Assembly: GCF_030272615.1 (NCBI RefSeq)
Contig: NC_081409.1
Coordinates: 881,228,220-881,292,219 of the forward strand
DNA length: 64,000 bases
Reading direction: 5' to 3'
DNA from: Cryptomeria japonica
Lineage: Eukaryota; Streptophyta; Pinopsida; Cupressales; Cupressaceae
The notes beneath the pieces are model-generated. The model ran no database searches and had not been told where the DNA came from. It saw nothing but the letters and a program-made list of their open reading frames with translations. Every line of letters begins with the position of its first letter. Positions within the stretch are counted from its first letter, which is position 1. Below, piece after piece: positions 21,953-34,800 of this stretch. The position numbers were made by a program, and so were the translations under genes.

Positions 21953-22620
21953 CTGTATTATAGAGGAGAGGAGCAGTAAAATTACACTGAATATGTGAAT
22001 CTATTGTTGATAACGTTTCTTCAAGAATTTAACATGGAAAAGAATTTGCAAATGGGTTAAGTTTGACTTTTGATCTTTTAGACCGTTTGGTGTAAAGAAC
22101 GTCATTAAAATTCCTTCATTCAAGTAAAGCGTATAAGAATCTAAAGTGAAAAATTGAGAGAACAACGAAAGGAAGAACGCGAGGAATCACTCAGTTGCGC
22201 CTGGTTCCTTGAGGTACATCCCAGTCGACGGGATTTAGAAATTCGCTTTGTCTTCACCAGTCACAAAATGGTAGGTCCGAAATGTGTTCCCATCAACAGA
22301 CAGACGCAAGCTATGACCAAACTGTTATTCATAAACTAAGATAATCGGGGACCTATTTGATATTCAATGCAGCGTGTATAGCACTCCACACGGTTTCTTA
22401 TGTCAGACACGCCATCTATGTGGTTGGTCACATCTTTAGCTTTAATTTATGAGAAGTGATAGATACCTTTGATGTAGTTAATACGGGATTCCTCGAGAAG
22501 TCCTTCCATGCGGTTTCCTGGAAAATCCACATTCAGGCATTTTAAGCGTTCCAAGCTGTATACTATCCCCCTTCTGCTGCCAAGTTTACACGCACCACTT
22601 CAACTTTTGACATTAATTGA
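21953..22620 (-). promoter_or_regulatory. Possible 5' UTR/promoter region of the candidate gene
   Basis: Upstream of the gene on the minus strand. This is a local island of higher GC and sequence complexity (22,150-22,610) between AT-rich flanks, with no transposon signal. The acceptor-like sequence at 21,953-21,974 suggests a 5' exon somewhere here, but I could not choose a donor, a TATA box or a transcription start with confidence. Confidence 0.3.
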
Positions 22621-23623
22621 CAAGAGACTGTATTGCGCCAAGTTGTCTTTATTTTAATGATCTGAATTAGTCCGATAATTTAATCGCAAAAGAATTTAGA
22701 TTACTTTCATGTGTTTAACTAAATTGTAATCAAATTTTTGTACTGCTACTTGTAAAGGTATAATTCTACAAGATGTCCTAAAAACATTAGCCTTCCTCTT
22801 AGCAATTTATTAAAATTAAAAATTTTGTTCAAGTTTTCATTGGTATGGTTAATTGTAAGAAAAAAAAAATTAATTGCAAAAACCACTCTAAAAGGAAATA
22901 TGGGAGGTCCTTCACTTTCAAGGTCTATGACTCCACAACATAAAAAATAAGCTAAAACACATTCAACGAGAAGTCTAAAACATGGGAAGGCAGCAATGAA
23001 TCAAGATAGTACGTCTAATCATGAGGAGGTCAAGGCATGAAAAATGAAGAGCGAAGATACCATATCTCATAGAGAATAAGTGCAAGAATAATCAAAGTAG
23101 CACAATGACTATGGCTTCCTTTAATCATATTCCTATTAGATTTTGGAGCTCATGTCTTTTAAATCCTTGCAACATTTCAAACCTAACAACAAACTTTCAA
23201 TATATTTTTCTTTAAAATTATATTTCAAAATGGATTTCAAGTCATATATGTTACATCTTTGTCTTTATACAATATATTACAACAATGTGAATAAACATAC
23301 AGCTAAACTAACAATCATAATTTTATATACAAAAAGATTCATTTGATCAAAATACCTTTCTAATATTTTTTTAATTTTGATCTAAATTTAATTATTATTA
23401 TTTAATTAATTTTAATATAATAATTTAATATTTATGTACATTTTATTTAAATTATATTTACTATATAAATATAAAAAAAATTGAAACCTATATTAAAAGT
23501 TTGAGTGCAGAATTAAATTTATAAATATTTTGCTTTAAATTTTAATGTTTATATATTATTCCTTTATAGTTTTCCATCGAATACCTACGATATTCAGTGT
23601 GTAATAAAAAATTCTCAGCTATA
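22621..23623. other. AT-rich intergenic DNA, no gene seen
   Basis: No coding signal or element terminus. The left end of Copia-A should lie near 23,480-23,620 but cannot be fixed. Confidence 0.5.
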
Positions 23624-24052
23624 TAGTTAATATTTTTTGGTTTAGCAAATAAAGCATGTTGTGCATGCAAATCTTTCCTTAGCCTGATCGATGATAGTCG
23701 TAGTTCTTTTGCATGTAGCAAATTGTCTAATATTTTTTCCACCGTGTTTGCATGTTGTGCATGCTTTGTAATGAGCTATAAATGTGTTGTTTCTTTTAGA
23801 GCTTCAAATTCTTTTCATAGAGAAGCTGAAAACTTTATATATAGGGGATCTCAAGTGTATTATTATCATATACCTGCAATAATAAAAGTGTGTTGTTGTT
23901 AAAAAAAGAGTTTTTAGTTTTCATGGAATATATGTTTCTCGCTGTGTGAATTAAGAAAATGTATTAATTAAATTGTTCTTTATTACTATAATTATTGTTA
24001 TTTTCTTTGTCAATGAGTTGGTAAAAAGAGAGAGGTCAATTGAGATTATACA
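23624..24052 (+). repeat. Copia-A 5' LTR (5' end unclear)
   Basis: Matches the right LTR from TAGTTAATATTTTTTG onward, through CTTTATATATAGGGGATCT (a likely TATA region at about 23,835-23,845) and AATAATAAAAGTGTGTTGTTG, to the end ...GAGATTATACA. To the left of 23,624 similarity to the right LTR is lost. Confidence 0.85.
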
Positions 24053-24054
24053 AG

Positions 24055-24066
24055 TGGTATCAAAGC
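24055..24066 (+). promoter_or_regulatory. Primer binding site, initiator tRNA-Met type
   Basis: TGGTATCAAAGC, two bases after the LTR. It is complementary, with one change from TGGTATCAGAGC, to the primer commonly used by plant copia elements. Confidence 0.88.
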
Positions 24067-24121
24067 AGGTAAAATTGTTTTGGGTTAAATTTTTTAATGT
24101 TGGAATTTCTCCAAATTAACC

Positions 24122-24982
24122 ATGCCGAATTCTAACCAGATGCCCGTTCTAGAATTTGATGGGAATGACTATGATTATCGGTGCATTAAGATGCTGACCT
24201 TTTTTATTGGAAAAGATTTGTGGCAGATTGTTGAATCAAGTTACGAGGAGCCAGCTAATTGGAATGCCCTTACAACCAATGAAAGAACAACAACAAAGGA
24301 GGCAAGGAAGAAGAATTCTCAAGATTTGTTCCACATTCAGATAGCTCTTAATAAGAGAAGATTTCCAAAAATATTAGGAGAAACAACTGCCAAAGATGTC
24401 TAGAAGACTCTACAACAAGCTTATCGGGGTAGTGCTCAGGTTAAGGTGGTCAAGCTTTAGACATTGAAGCAAGAGTTTGAGATTTTGAAGATGCAAGAAG
24501 CTAAAAGTATAAGTGATTATTGTGTTAGAGTCAAAGATGTGGTCAATACAATGGCCACACTTGGGGAAACTGTAAGCAATGAAGTTTTGATAAAAAAAGG
24601 GATTGAGATCTTTGAGACCCAGATGGAATCATGTTGTCATAATCATAGAAGCAAGGATTTGACAAAAATATAGTTTGATCGATTGGTTGGATCCCTAATG
24701 TCTCATGAAGAAAGATTGAAAGATTCTTTTGAAGGTGTCGAGAAAGTGTTTTCCTCTAAATTACAAATCATAAAGAATGAAGATGCCAACAATAGTAACA
24801 CCAAAAGTAATCAAGGCAAACGTAAAGGGAAAAGCCAAAATTCTTCAAGAAGTAGAGCCATCAGTGGCTCAAGAGGAAGAGGTAAAGTTAAATTTGATAA
24901 GAGAAATGTTCAATGTTACCATTGTAACAGGTATGGCCATTCTGAAAGAGAATGCAGATTGAAAGAAGATAAAAGTGGTAAC
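24122..24982 (+). pseudogene. Copia-A gag, broken and cut by Gypsy-C
   Basis: One frame from ATG 24,122. The N-terminal capsid part starts MPNSNQMPVLEFDGNDYDYR. A UBN2-type capsid core includes LKQEFEILKMQEAKSISDY and DRLVGSLMSHEERL. A basic stretch follows, and the nucleocapsid knuckle is CYHCNRYGHSEREC at about 24,915-24,956. In-frame TAG stops occur at 24,401, 24,458 and 24,671, at least two of them where W or Q is expected. The frame is broken after KSGN by the left LTR of Gypsy-C and resumes at 49,090. Capsid and nucleocapsid proteins form the virus-like particle in which the element RNA is copied. Confidence 0.88.
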
Positions 24983-26440
24983 TGATGCACGCTAAAAAGG
25001 AAGCACAAGACACAAGTTCATATGTTAATATGTTAGTGATAATAAAAAATGAAATACAAATGAACCTATGATCATAAACATGCATATCAAGAGAGATATA
25101 AAGCACAAAAAAAGAATCATACAAAAATGAAGGAGGGAAAGAAAACTCCCTAAGATGCTCCTCACAATGCTCATAGTTGCTCCTCCCTTGTTTCTCTCCT
25201 CTCCAAGTTCCACATGAGTGTAGCCCTTAGCTTTTTGCACTATCTATGGATGTCTTATGAAGATTTGAGATTATGAAAATGAAAATAACTAAGAATGCAA
25301 GTGTAAACAAGCTAATATGAGAAAGCACCATAATTATTCTATGTCAATTTTATCCAAAATAACAAAGCAAATGCTCCTAAATTTTCTCTCAAAATAACTA
25401 TAAGTTTGATGCATAAAGATTTATGGATCTTTGAAATGAAGGAATGGGCGCTATTTATAGGAAAAATAGAGCAATGGATGGTTGAGATTGGTAATCTCAA
25501 CAAGGGCTAGGATTGATGGGTTTGTGATTCATCTGAGGGTTTTTAACCCAATCCCAAGATGACAAATGTCAACATGAGATGGCTTGAGAGGAGAGGGAAG
25601 AAGCATTAAATGCTTGAGATGACTTGAAGGTTACCTTAGGACGTAAGGTTTAGGCTTGAGTTAATGAATAAAGCTTTTATCCAATGAATAATGCCTTTAT
25701 CCAATGGACAAACTCTTGTCCAAGAGTTAGTGGGGATAACCATGGTCAAAGAAATAAATGGTTTAAGAGACCCATGAGTTGAATGAGGGTTGAGTTAGAG
25801 GGAAAGTCTCTAACCATGCAGGTGAGTTGAGTTTAACCATTAATGGTTATGTAAGAGCCATAAATGGCTATGTAAGAACCATAAATAGTTTGGAAGACTT
25901 TGGGGGTTAACTTGCGGGAGAATAAAAAGATTTTAATGCTTTCGAAAGACTTTAAGGGTTTGAGAAATGACTTCTCTTTGCTTAGGAATGTGACAATAAT
26001 TAGGGAGAGTGATTAGGCTAATTAGGAATGGATTAAAAGAATCTAGAAGAGGATTTAGAAGGCAAGTGGGTTTGGTGGGTAAGAGAAAATAAGATTTTAA
26101 TCAAAATAAAATTCATTTATTTCAAATAAACTTGTGCAACTTGCGGTTGTAGGAGAATGCAAGTAGGGGGGGAGTTTAGATATTAAATAAATATGTTTTA
26201 TTCATTTAAGTGAGGAAAGGGGTTTTTAATTAAACAAATATGCTTTATTCATTTAATTAATTTGGGGTGTGGTTTTAATGAATTAATTTAAATAAATTGG
26301 ATAATTTATTTAGTTATTATCAGAAGAGGTTGAAGATGAATTAATTAAATATTGATTTAATTAATTGTTGACTGATGATTAAATAATTAAATAAATACTA
26401 AATATTCATTTAATTAAGAGGACAAATTTATGTGTCTAGA
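24983..26440 (-). repeat. Gypsy-C 3' LTR (left copy)
   Basis: 1458 bp, matching 47,614-49,084 along its whole length. In the first 300 bp I counted about 15 differences by eye. It contains repeated words such as TAAACAAATATGCTTTATTCATTTAATTAATTTG. Its end at 26,435-26,440 is TCTAGA, where the other copy has TCTACA. Confidence 0.93.
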
Positions 26441-26454
26441 TTTGCCCCTCTTTG
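26441..26454 (-). promoter_or_regulatory. Gypsy-C polypurine tract
   Basis: On the minus strand CAAAGAGGGGCAAA sits directly before the 3' LTR. It is the expected primer site for plus-strand DNA synthesis. Confidence 0.8.
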
Positions 26455-27577
26455 AGACGGTGCAATTTATCACATCATTTCAAAGAAAGAAAGATATGTA
26501 TGAGAAATATGCCCCATAAATGCTAATTTAGTCGGTGGGTGGTATGCCCCCTCGAGAGAGGGGCCAATTTTTTTTGAAAAATCGAGCAATCTCTCAAAAA
26601 ATAGAAATAAGTTGGGAGGAGGTAGAATAGAAGAAATGAGAAATAATGGTGAAAGAATGGGAGAAAACGGAGGTAAAACGGAGAAATGAAAGTCTTTGGA
26701 AGTTCACCGGGATGACAGCAGTGAGCGGGGTGAATTAGGGTGAGGGTTGGGGGGTATATTTGGAGAGGAAGGGGCAAAACAACCTAATTTGCTCATACCT
26801 CCCTGGCAGTTTGGAGCTCTGATAGTGACCTTTGGTAAAGGAGTGAGCAACAGTCATCATGGTCATGCCTGTAGGAGATCACCGGCTAGAGCGGATCTGC
26901 CGATACCAATGGCCAGAGGACTACGGACCAGCGGTACGCAAATCTCGAATTTTGCTTTTTATGCATTTTTTTCATGTTTTTTCAAGCGTCAAAGTCCAAG
27001 TAAGACAATAGCGCTAAGCCTGTGTTTTAGCACTTTTGTCGCCTAAAGTAGTGTTATTGTGCCACAATGGTGCTATTGCATAGTTGTTTTAGCGTTGTTG
27101 TTCATTTAGCACGTTTGTGTCACAGTTATAGTGCCTTTGTATTGTAGTGTTGTCGCATAGATGTTGTGATGCTTTTGCCATTAAATAGTGTTATGGTATA
27201 GTTATTGCAGCTCTATTGTTGTTCTAGCATTTGTGTGCATAAGTTGTAGTGCTACTATCAGTAGAGTGGTGCGATTGTATAGGTGTTGTAGTGCTTTTGT
27301 TGTTTTAGCTCGTCTATGCATAAGTTGTAGCGCTACTATCAACAGAGTGGCACGATTGTATAGATCCCCTAGTGTTAGATAAAATATCCTTTGATGCCTA
27401 TGTTGATTGATTGATTAGTTGTTTTGGTGAATCATAGCAGCCCCATTGAGACTAGGATTGCCATGATCGATTACTTATTGAGACCCAAAGATACTTCATC
27501 AAAGTATCTATTGATAGTCTAGGTGAAAACTTAGGAAAGTTTGTAGCAAAACAACTGATGTTTGTTGATGTGTGTAG
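26455..27577. other. Gypsy-C noncoding region between PPT and the antisense ORF
   Basis: No conserved coding frame. It contains a repeat-rich part (26,985-27,370). A plus-strand reading at 26,747-27,046 has no recognised domain. If the antisense ORF is transcribed, its promoter or 5' exons should lie here. Confidence 0.5.
26985..27370 (+). repeat. Minisatellite of TAGCACTTTTGTC-like and CATAAGTTGTAG-like units
   Basis: Many variants of TAGxxCTTTTGT, GTGCTATTG and TTTTAGC occur. A 45-bp unit starting CATAAGTTGTAGTGCTACTA at 27,238 recurs at 27,319, an 81-bp period. The core motif is the reverse complement of GACAAAAGTGCTA, which is repeated at 47,160-47,520 near the other end of Gypsy-C. Confidence 0.72.
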
Positions 27578-29551
27578 GAGGATCTTCCCATCTTACAGAT
27601 GCGGGAGCGACATCCTACCACACAGAAGCTGCATGAGCAGTTGATTGAGGTGGAGATAGATTGTATCTATGCGACTAGTTTGTATGATATGATGTACCTT
27701 CCCATGTTTTGGACAAATTGCGGACTACTGACAGAATTGGCCAAGTGATTGCACAACAAGACGTGCTCCTTTCACTTGGCGATGGGAGAGATGACTATGA
27801 CCCTAGAGGATGTGTGGAGGATACTTCATATCCAAATTAGAGGGGAGCTTGTGACATATGATCGTCTGCTAGGGACGACAGTCATGCAGAGGATATTTAT
27901 TGATGACGTGTATATTGAGGATGTCTTTGTGGTGTGGGAGGATATGGCAGTGCTTTATGACCCCTTACTAGGCATACTATCAGGGATCATCGGGGGTTTT
28001 CTTTGCCCTGATTAACGTTCGCATGGATTGGCTGTTGGTTGGGGCCAGGTGATAGAGAAGATGGTGACAGAGGGGACCTATTATAAATGGGGGCCATGCA
28101 TGTTAGCGCACCTTTATAGTGATTTACACGAGGCCGTGTACCGAGAGACTAGGTCACTAAGGGTAGGGATCACTTTGCTACATATCTGGGCTTGGGAGCA
28201 CTTTCTAGTCAAATGACCGATATGCTTGAGATTTAGGGCAATAGATCAACCATATGTTTTTATATATGGAGGTTTGATGAGCCAGCCCCATTTGGGGAAG
28301 TTGTATTTTTGGTGACGACCATTGGATAACTTACATATAGTTATATGGAGGTCATACCTTGATTATGAGGCTTGGGAGGATGATGGAGAGGCTTTACCAT
28401 ATGTGTATATGATGTATTTTGTGATTGATCGCACATCCTATGTTGTGGAGAGATATTTTTGAGGGAGAGTGATATGACGGTTTGGACGGAGGCAAAGTTT
28501 GCCGAATGGTTCGGGGGAGTATGCACGGGTAGTGCAGGAGAGATGGAAGTGGGGCTTGATGTTTCCCTATGATCAGGCTTTGATAGAGTTTCGTACATTA
28601 CAGGAGAGACCCTGGCAGATGAGGCAAGAGATTGTAGATGCAGGGGTAACAAAGGAGTGTACATAGCATCGCATCACACATCTGATTCCATGGATTTTAG
28701 ATCTTACAAAGCCCATACCACCTTTTGAGGATGACAGAGGACAATGACGGAGGAGAGTACACAGGGGTGGAGGAAGAGGAGGGGGAGGTGGTGGAGGAGG
28801 AGGAGATGGAGGTAGGGGAGGAGGTTTTGGTAGAGCACGAGGAGGGGGAAGGGGTGGGGAGGTCGATTTGGGAGTGGAGGAGGATTCGGAGGTGGAGGTG
28901 GTGGAGGAGGATGCTTACAGATGAGAGGCAGAGGTAGGAAAACCTTTACAACTGTCACGGGGTCCTCTAATACAGGGAGCAACGAGAGGAGGGAGAGATG
29001 TCGGTGGGGGAGAGGGTGGTGATGAGATGATGGGAGAGGGAGTTGTTTGTAGTGGAGAGGAGCCTATGGAGATGGGACAGGGAGCCCTTGGTGGAGGAGA
29101 GGGAGATTTGCAGGAGTTTTTGATTTTACAATTGCAGGCTCGGTTGACAACAACTGAGGCACAATAGGAGGATAGGGATGCAAAGATTGTAGCGAGCGAT
29201 GTCCAACTTTTTGCACGAGAGGCTAAATTGGCTGTAGTGGTGCGAGAGAGAGATGATCTGATGGATAGTGTGATGGAACTACATGATAGAGTTCAAGTTT
29301 TAGGGGGAGCACAGGGATAGGGTCCGACTGGGAAGGTGTTGAGGGAGATGTGGTGGGCAGGGGCAGAGATTGACTATTGATGGGGATTATATGAGTAGGT
29401 TGTGCCAGTTAGTCAGTGAGCGCTGAGTTACTCCCAGATGCGGTGAGCAAGATCAAAGCGGTCTCGGAGGATGCAGAGAAGTGGTGGTGTTATGGGTCCT
29501 CCTCGACACGATGGTGGTGGGGGAGAAACATCTGGTCAAAGTGCCATTTGA
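27578..29551 (+). pseudogene. Plant mobile domain (PMD) ORF, antisense to Gypsy-C gag-pol
   Basis: About 650 codons in a single frame (first ATG 27,599, final TGA 29,549), with no frameshift seen and roughly a dozen internal stops. Residues 1-300 resemble the PMD/aminotransferase-like family (MAIN/MAIL1 and gypsy-borne relatives): FWTNCGLLTELAK, SFHLAMGEMTMTLEDVWRIL, GGLMSQPHLGKLYFW and YDYEAWEDDGE-type segments. There follow WILDLTKPIPPFEDDRG, a long Gly/Arg-rich stretch (about 28,745-28,900), an acidic patch and a predicted coiled coil (LQEFLILQLQARLTTTEAQ ... RERDDLMDSVMELHDRVQ, about 29,110-29,310). Stops read as CGA/CAG/CAA/TGG changed to TGA/TAG, apart from one TAA at 28,012. An acceptor-like TTGATGTGTGTAG ends at 27,577, so an upstream exon is possible. 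PMD function in host genes is in gene and transposon silencing; its role here is unknown. Confidence 0.72.
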
Positions 29552-31880
29552 GATATTTTGGTACATTTTGGCTTTGTTATTAGACTGATACTTGGATGGC
29601 TCTTGGTAGCTGATATTTTGAGACATCATTGTACTCTGATACATGTATTCCTTTTTATGCGATATATGATGAGATCTCATTTTTTTGTGGTGAAGATATG
29701 ATATGTATCCATGTGATGACATGTATGTTTTTATGTAGGATGATGATATGAGTTATTCTTAGATACATTCTATGGAGATGTTTTACTGTCTAGATGTACA
29801 TGTTGATAATATAATGTCTATATGCATGCTATGGATGATTTTCTAACATGTGTGTGCAAGTTACTAGATGGATGATTCTTTTGTACTGCTATTAATATGA
29901 TGCAATGATGATGATTTATACTAAATGATAAGTTTAGATAATGAATAATGATAGTATGATAGATAATACTTGTTCATGTTGATGATATGATGAGATGATG
30001 ATATGAGTAAATGATGCATGTTTTTAAGATGAATCTAAATGAATGAAATGTTTATGAAGATGTTGTGTATGCTTCTAGATGAATGTACTTAAATGGATGA
30101 ACAAAACATTTATACAAATGTTATGTATGTTTATAGATGAACATACTTAATGCACTTTAAATGATAATAAATGTATGCACATAATGCAACTAAATGATGG
30201 AATGATTTTGAAAAGGAACTAAATGAATCTAAACAAATGAACATGATGTGAAATGTTTGATAATAAATGAAGATGATAATGAAACTAATGGATAATGAAT
30301 AAATGTACCTTAATGCAAGTAAAGAATAATAAATGCATCTTCCTGAATCTAGATGAAACTTAAATGATAATGAAATGAATGCATATTTAATGATTACAAG
30401 AGCGCAGTTGAGCAGGTAGATGAATGTTCTTGATAACAGATAAACAAATGCACTTAAATGCAACTAAATGATGATGAATGAATTTTAATGATTAGATGAA
30501 TGCAACTAAATGAGAATGTCATTCCTACATGAGATATGAATGTCAAGTTGGTGAGAAAATGCAGATGTGGAAATGGAGATGTGAGGTGATGTATCAGAGA
30601 ACTCCATCATGATTGTACCCAAGACAAATTTATATTAGGTGCTTTCTCATAGAAACCTAAATTAATTTTATGTAAACAACAGATATGAATAATGAATGAG
30701 CAAACGGATGGGTGATATGCAATCTAATGCAATATAAGCAAATGAGATGAAATGAAAATCCATGTATTATTCATAGTGCTTTATTTTCATCATCGAGCAT
30801 GGTAGTATCGATCTTAGCTGAGGTAGCAGGAACCAAGTTTTGAGCATTTCACCTATAAGCAAGTGTGGCAGACAAGGAAAGTTCCCCTCCAGTCTGGTTC
30901 ATGTACAAATGGTCAAGGTATACATTGTAGTCAGTAATCCATAGTGATAAATGATTGTATTGTGCATAGGATCATGTAGCTTAGTGAACTTCCCACGTAG
31001 ACATCATTAGTACATGCCCCAAAACTTCATTGGAACAATCTACAGATAGCAAACAAAGAAAAAGATATTAGGAACCATCCCGACTACTCTAATCACTTGG
31101 GGATATCCTGGAGAAGCATAGGAACCTAATATAAATAAATAAATAACAAATCAACCAAGTACTTATTAGCCAAACCAAATTTTCTTGTCAAAGAAAATGT
31201 TACCATGTCTTGTTTGTGGGGAATGCTGCATCCTAGTGAAGACAGTTATGTGCAGATGCTTTGATTGGTTGGTTGATTTGATAAGTGGTCATCATTTGAG
31301 TAGTTCAAAATGTTGTTTTGTGTCTTTTTTGATGTGTATGTACAAGGAATAATATATGTTATAATGTTTTTGTCATGTTTTTTTTATTTTTTCAGGACAA
31401 TTTTGAATGTTTTTGGGTATTTTTGCTGAGATTTTATGAATGTTTTTGGTATTATTTCAAGACGTTTCTGCATGAGCAACTCAATGAATCACAAATAATA
31501 AAGAATCCACTTCCATCAGTAGGTATAAGAGCCTTGCCCTCAGTTAGATGTCGCTATGAAAGCATGATGCCGGACATATGAAGTAATAACCTTGATTGCA
31601 GATCAATAACAATCCATGGTATAAATGATGGATGAATGGATGCAATGGATATGATCGCAATAAGTCTAAAATACAATGCAGCCATAGATTTTATGAATGG
31701 CACCTTTTTACCAGGGTTTCACCATCGTACTTACCCAAGGAGCCACCAGAGTGGTTTTCACCATTTGGATGAATGATTTTTCTTTACTATTTTCTTGATT
31801 TTTATGTATTTTTATGTATTTTGTTTAGGACTGTTTTATGAATTTTTTTGATATTTTCTGATATTAGATGAGCTTGATGC
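29552..31880. other. Gypsy-C 3' noncoding region, ATGA-rich low complexity
   Basis: Between the PMD ORF and the end of pol. 29,720-30,540 is dominated by imperfect AAATGA, GATGATA and ATAATGA words, a decayed simple-sequence tract. No coding signal on either strand beyond short frames. Confidence 0.65.
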
Positions 31881-34800
31881 TCTGCATAGCTTATGTATGA
31901 AACCTTTTGAGATGCATGTTGTTGATCGGATCTGCTAGTGGTTCTCCTTCTGAGGTTGCTAACTGATATGCCCCAGACCTGAAGATAACAGTGCTGACAT
32001 ATGGACCAAGCCAATGGATTCAAACTTTCCCTGGTAATCTCTATTCGGTTGATTACAATGATTCTCCCTCAGAAAAAGATCTCCTTCTTCAAATGTGCGA
32101 GGTTTGACCCAAGGATTCAAACTTTCATCAAGCAGTTCCAAGTCTTGAAGATGTGAGACTTGGTATTCTTCATCATGTATGAGATTGTGCAAGGAGACCT
32201 ATAGAGATGGTATTTCAACCTCAATAGGCAAGATGGCTTCTGCTCCATAAACCAGTAGTAAGGGGTCACTCCTATAGGGGTTCAAATGCTAGTTCGATAT
32301 GCCCATAGTGCCAGATTCAAACAAATATGCCAATCACAACCAACATCATTGACTGTCTTCTTGAGATCGTTAATATATTCTTATTTGATGCTTTGGCTTG
32401 ACCATTGCCTTGTGGGTAATATGGGGTGGAAAAGCAATGTTGGATATGAAACTTCTCACAGAGTTCATGGACATCTTGATTTTTGAGAGTCTATTATCTG
32501 TGATGATGGACATGAGTACACCATACTGACAGATGATGTAATTGAGGATGAATGTGATGATCTGCTTGCTCGTAACTTGGGTAAGTGGAACGACTTCGAT
32601 CCACTTTGTGAGGTATTTTGTGGTGGTAATGATAACTTTATGATCGTTGGATGAAGATGGATTGAGTTTACCCACAAGGTCAAGTCCCCATTGACAAAAA
32701 TGCCATGGTGTTGTGATAGGTTGTAATTCCTGTGTTGGGGAATGTATCAGGTCTCCGTGAACTTGGCACTTCTTGCACTTTTTGACAAAATAATAAGAGT
32801 TTTTCCATGGAGGGCCAATAGTATCCTATTTGTATGATTTTCTTTACTAGTGAAGGACCGATTGAGTGAGGCCCACAAATTCCTTCATGTACCTCTTCTA
32901 ATGATTTTGTTATCTCATCTTGTTCCAAACAATGAAGGAGTGTACCATCAAGACTTCATTTGTATAGGGTTTCAACAATGATGGTGTATCTAGCGATTTG
33001 GCGGATAAGGTTTTTCGTTGGTTATTTGATTAGTTAGGGGGAAGGGTGTGATCACGTAGGTAGGTGAAAAACTCACCGTACCATGAGGAGTCAGAGCTGG
33101 TAAGGCGACATCATTTCTGATTCAGGGATATCATAAGCAGGGATCCAAATATGTTCTACCAAGAACTCATAGTGTGTCAAATTTTATGGAAGATCCAGGA
33201 GAGATGCAATTGTAGCCATTGTGTCAACATCTTGATTCTGATCTCTTGGTACTTGCTTGAATGTGACAGTTGTAAATGATTCTTTGAAACTATCCACAAT
33301 CCTTTTGTACAACATAAGCTTATCATCCTTGGTTTGGTATTCATCTGTGACTTGCTAGATGACCAGCTGGGAATCTCCATATACCTATAGCTCTTTCACA
33401 ATTCTATTGTATGGCTAATCTGAGTCTTGTGATCAAGGCCTCATATTCTTCTATATAATTTGTGCATGGGAAAGTAAGCCTGTAGGACTTCGAGATGCTG
33501 TCACCTTGAGGTGTGATAAAAAGAATACTTTCTCCCGAGCCATGTTTGGTGTATGAGCTATCAAAATATAGCTTCCAAGGCTATGTAGCTGTGATCATAA
33601 CCCATTTGGCCAAGCCTCTTGTCAATTTTGCCTTCCTGAGTAGGTACTTTAGTGGATCTATTTTGGCATTGAGTTGTACCTTGTGTGTTAACATGTAGTG
33701 CCTCAATTTGGTAGCTGCCAAGATAATTGCTAGGCAAGCTCGCTCAATAGCGGTGTAATTGAGTTCATATCCTACTAGTGTTCGAGAGATGTAGTAGACC
33801 ACACATTCTTTTCCTTTCGCATTATGTTATGCCAAGAGTACTCCTAATGTCGTATTTGTAGCTGATATGTATAACAATAGAGGTCTGCTTGGATTTGGTG
33901 GAATAAACAATGTTGTACACATTAGGTAATCTTTGAGAATTTGGAATGCTTACTGGCATCTTGCATCCCATTGAAAATATATATATTTATGTAGCAGATT
34001 GGTGAAGGGATGACACTTATTAGCTAATTGTGCAATGAATCTCTGAATTGATTGTAGCCGCCCTTGTAATGTCATCAACTGATTGATAATCTTTGGAGGT
34101 GGCATGTACATGATTGCCTTGACTTTTGTAGGATCTACCTCAATGCCTTTACTTGAGACAATGTATCCTAAGAGCTTCCCTGAAGTTACTCCAAAGACAC
34201 ATTTCTTCAGATTGAGATGAACATGATATTGTTCTAATCTGTCAAAGATTTTATCCAATATGGCAAGATGAACTTCTCTTGTTAATGATTTAGTCAGTAA
34301 ATCATCCACATAATCTTCCATTATGGTGTACATCATATCATGAAAGATGGTAGTCATGGCTCTTTAATATGTTGCTCCTACATTCTTTAGACCAAATGGC
34401 ATTACATTCTAATAGTATGTTCCCCATGGACATGTGAAAGCAGTTTTGTGCTGATCCTCTAGAGCAATTTTAATCTGGTTGTATCCTGAAAAGCCATCCA
34501 TAAGAGAAAGCATTGTATGACCTACTTTTAGGTCGACAATCATGTCGATGTTTGGTAAGGGGAAGTCATCTTTAGGACATGACTTGTTTAGATCTCTAAC
34601 ATCCATATATATACAAATGCCCCCATTAGGTTTACCAACTTGTACAATATTGGAGATCCACTCTACATAATCAATTGGTCTAATGAAACCAACATCCAAG
34701 AGATTTTTAAGTTCAGTCTTGACAAGAGCAACAATCTATGAGTGCATTTTTCAAAGCTTTTGTTTGACAAGTTTATCTCCTTCTGCTACAGTTAGGTGAT

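Noticed and set aside
28704-28982. Pro-rich minus ORF (poly-P stretches)
   Set aside because: Antisense shadow of the Gly/Arg-rich part of the PMD frame, which has the recognisable domain upstream in the same frame.
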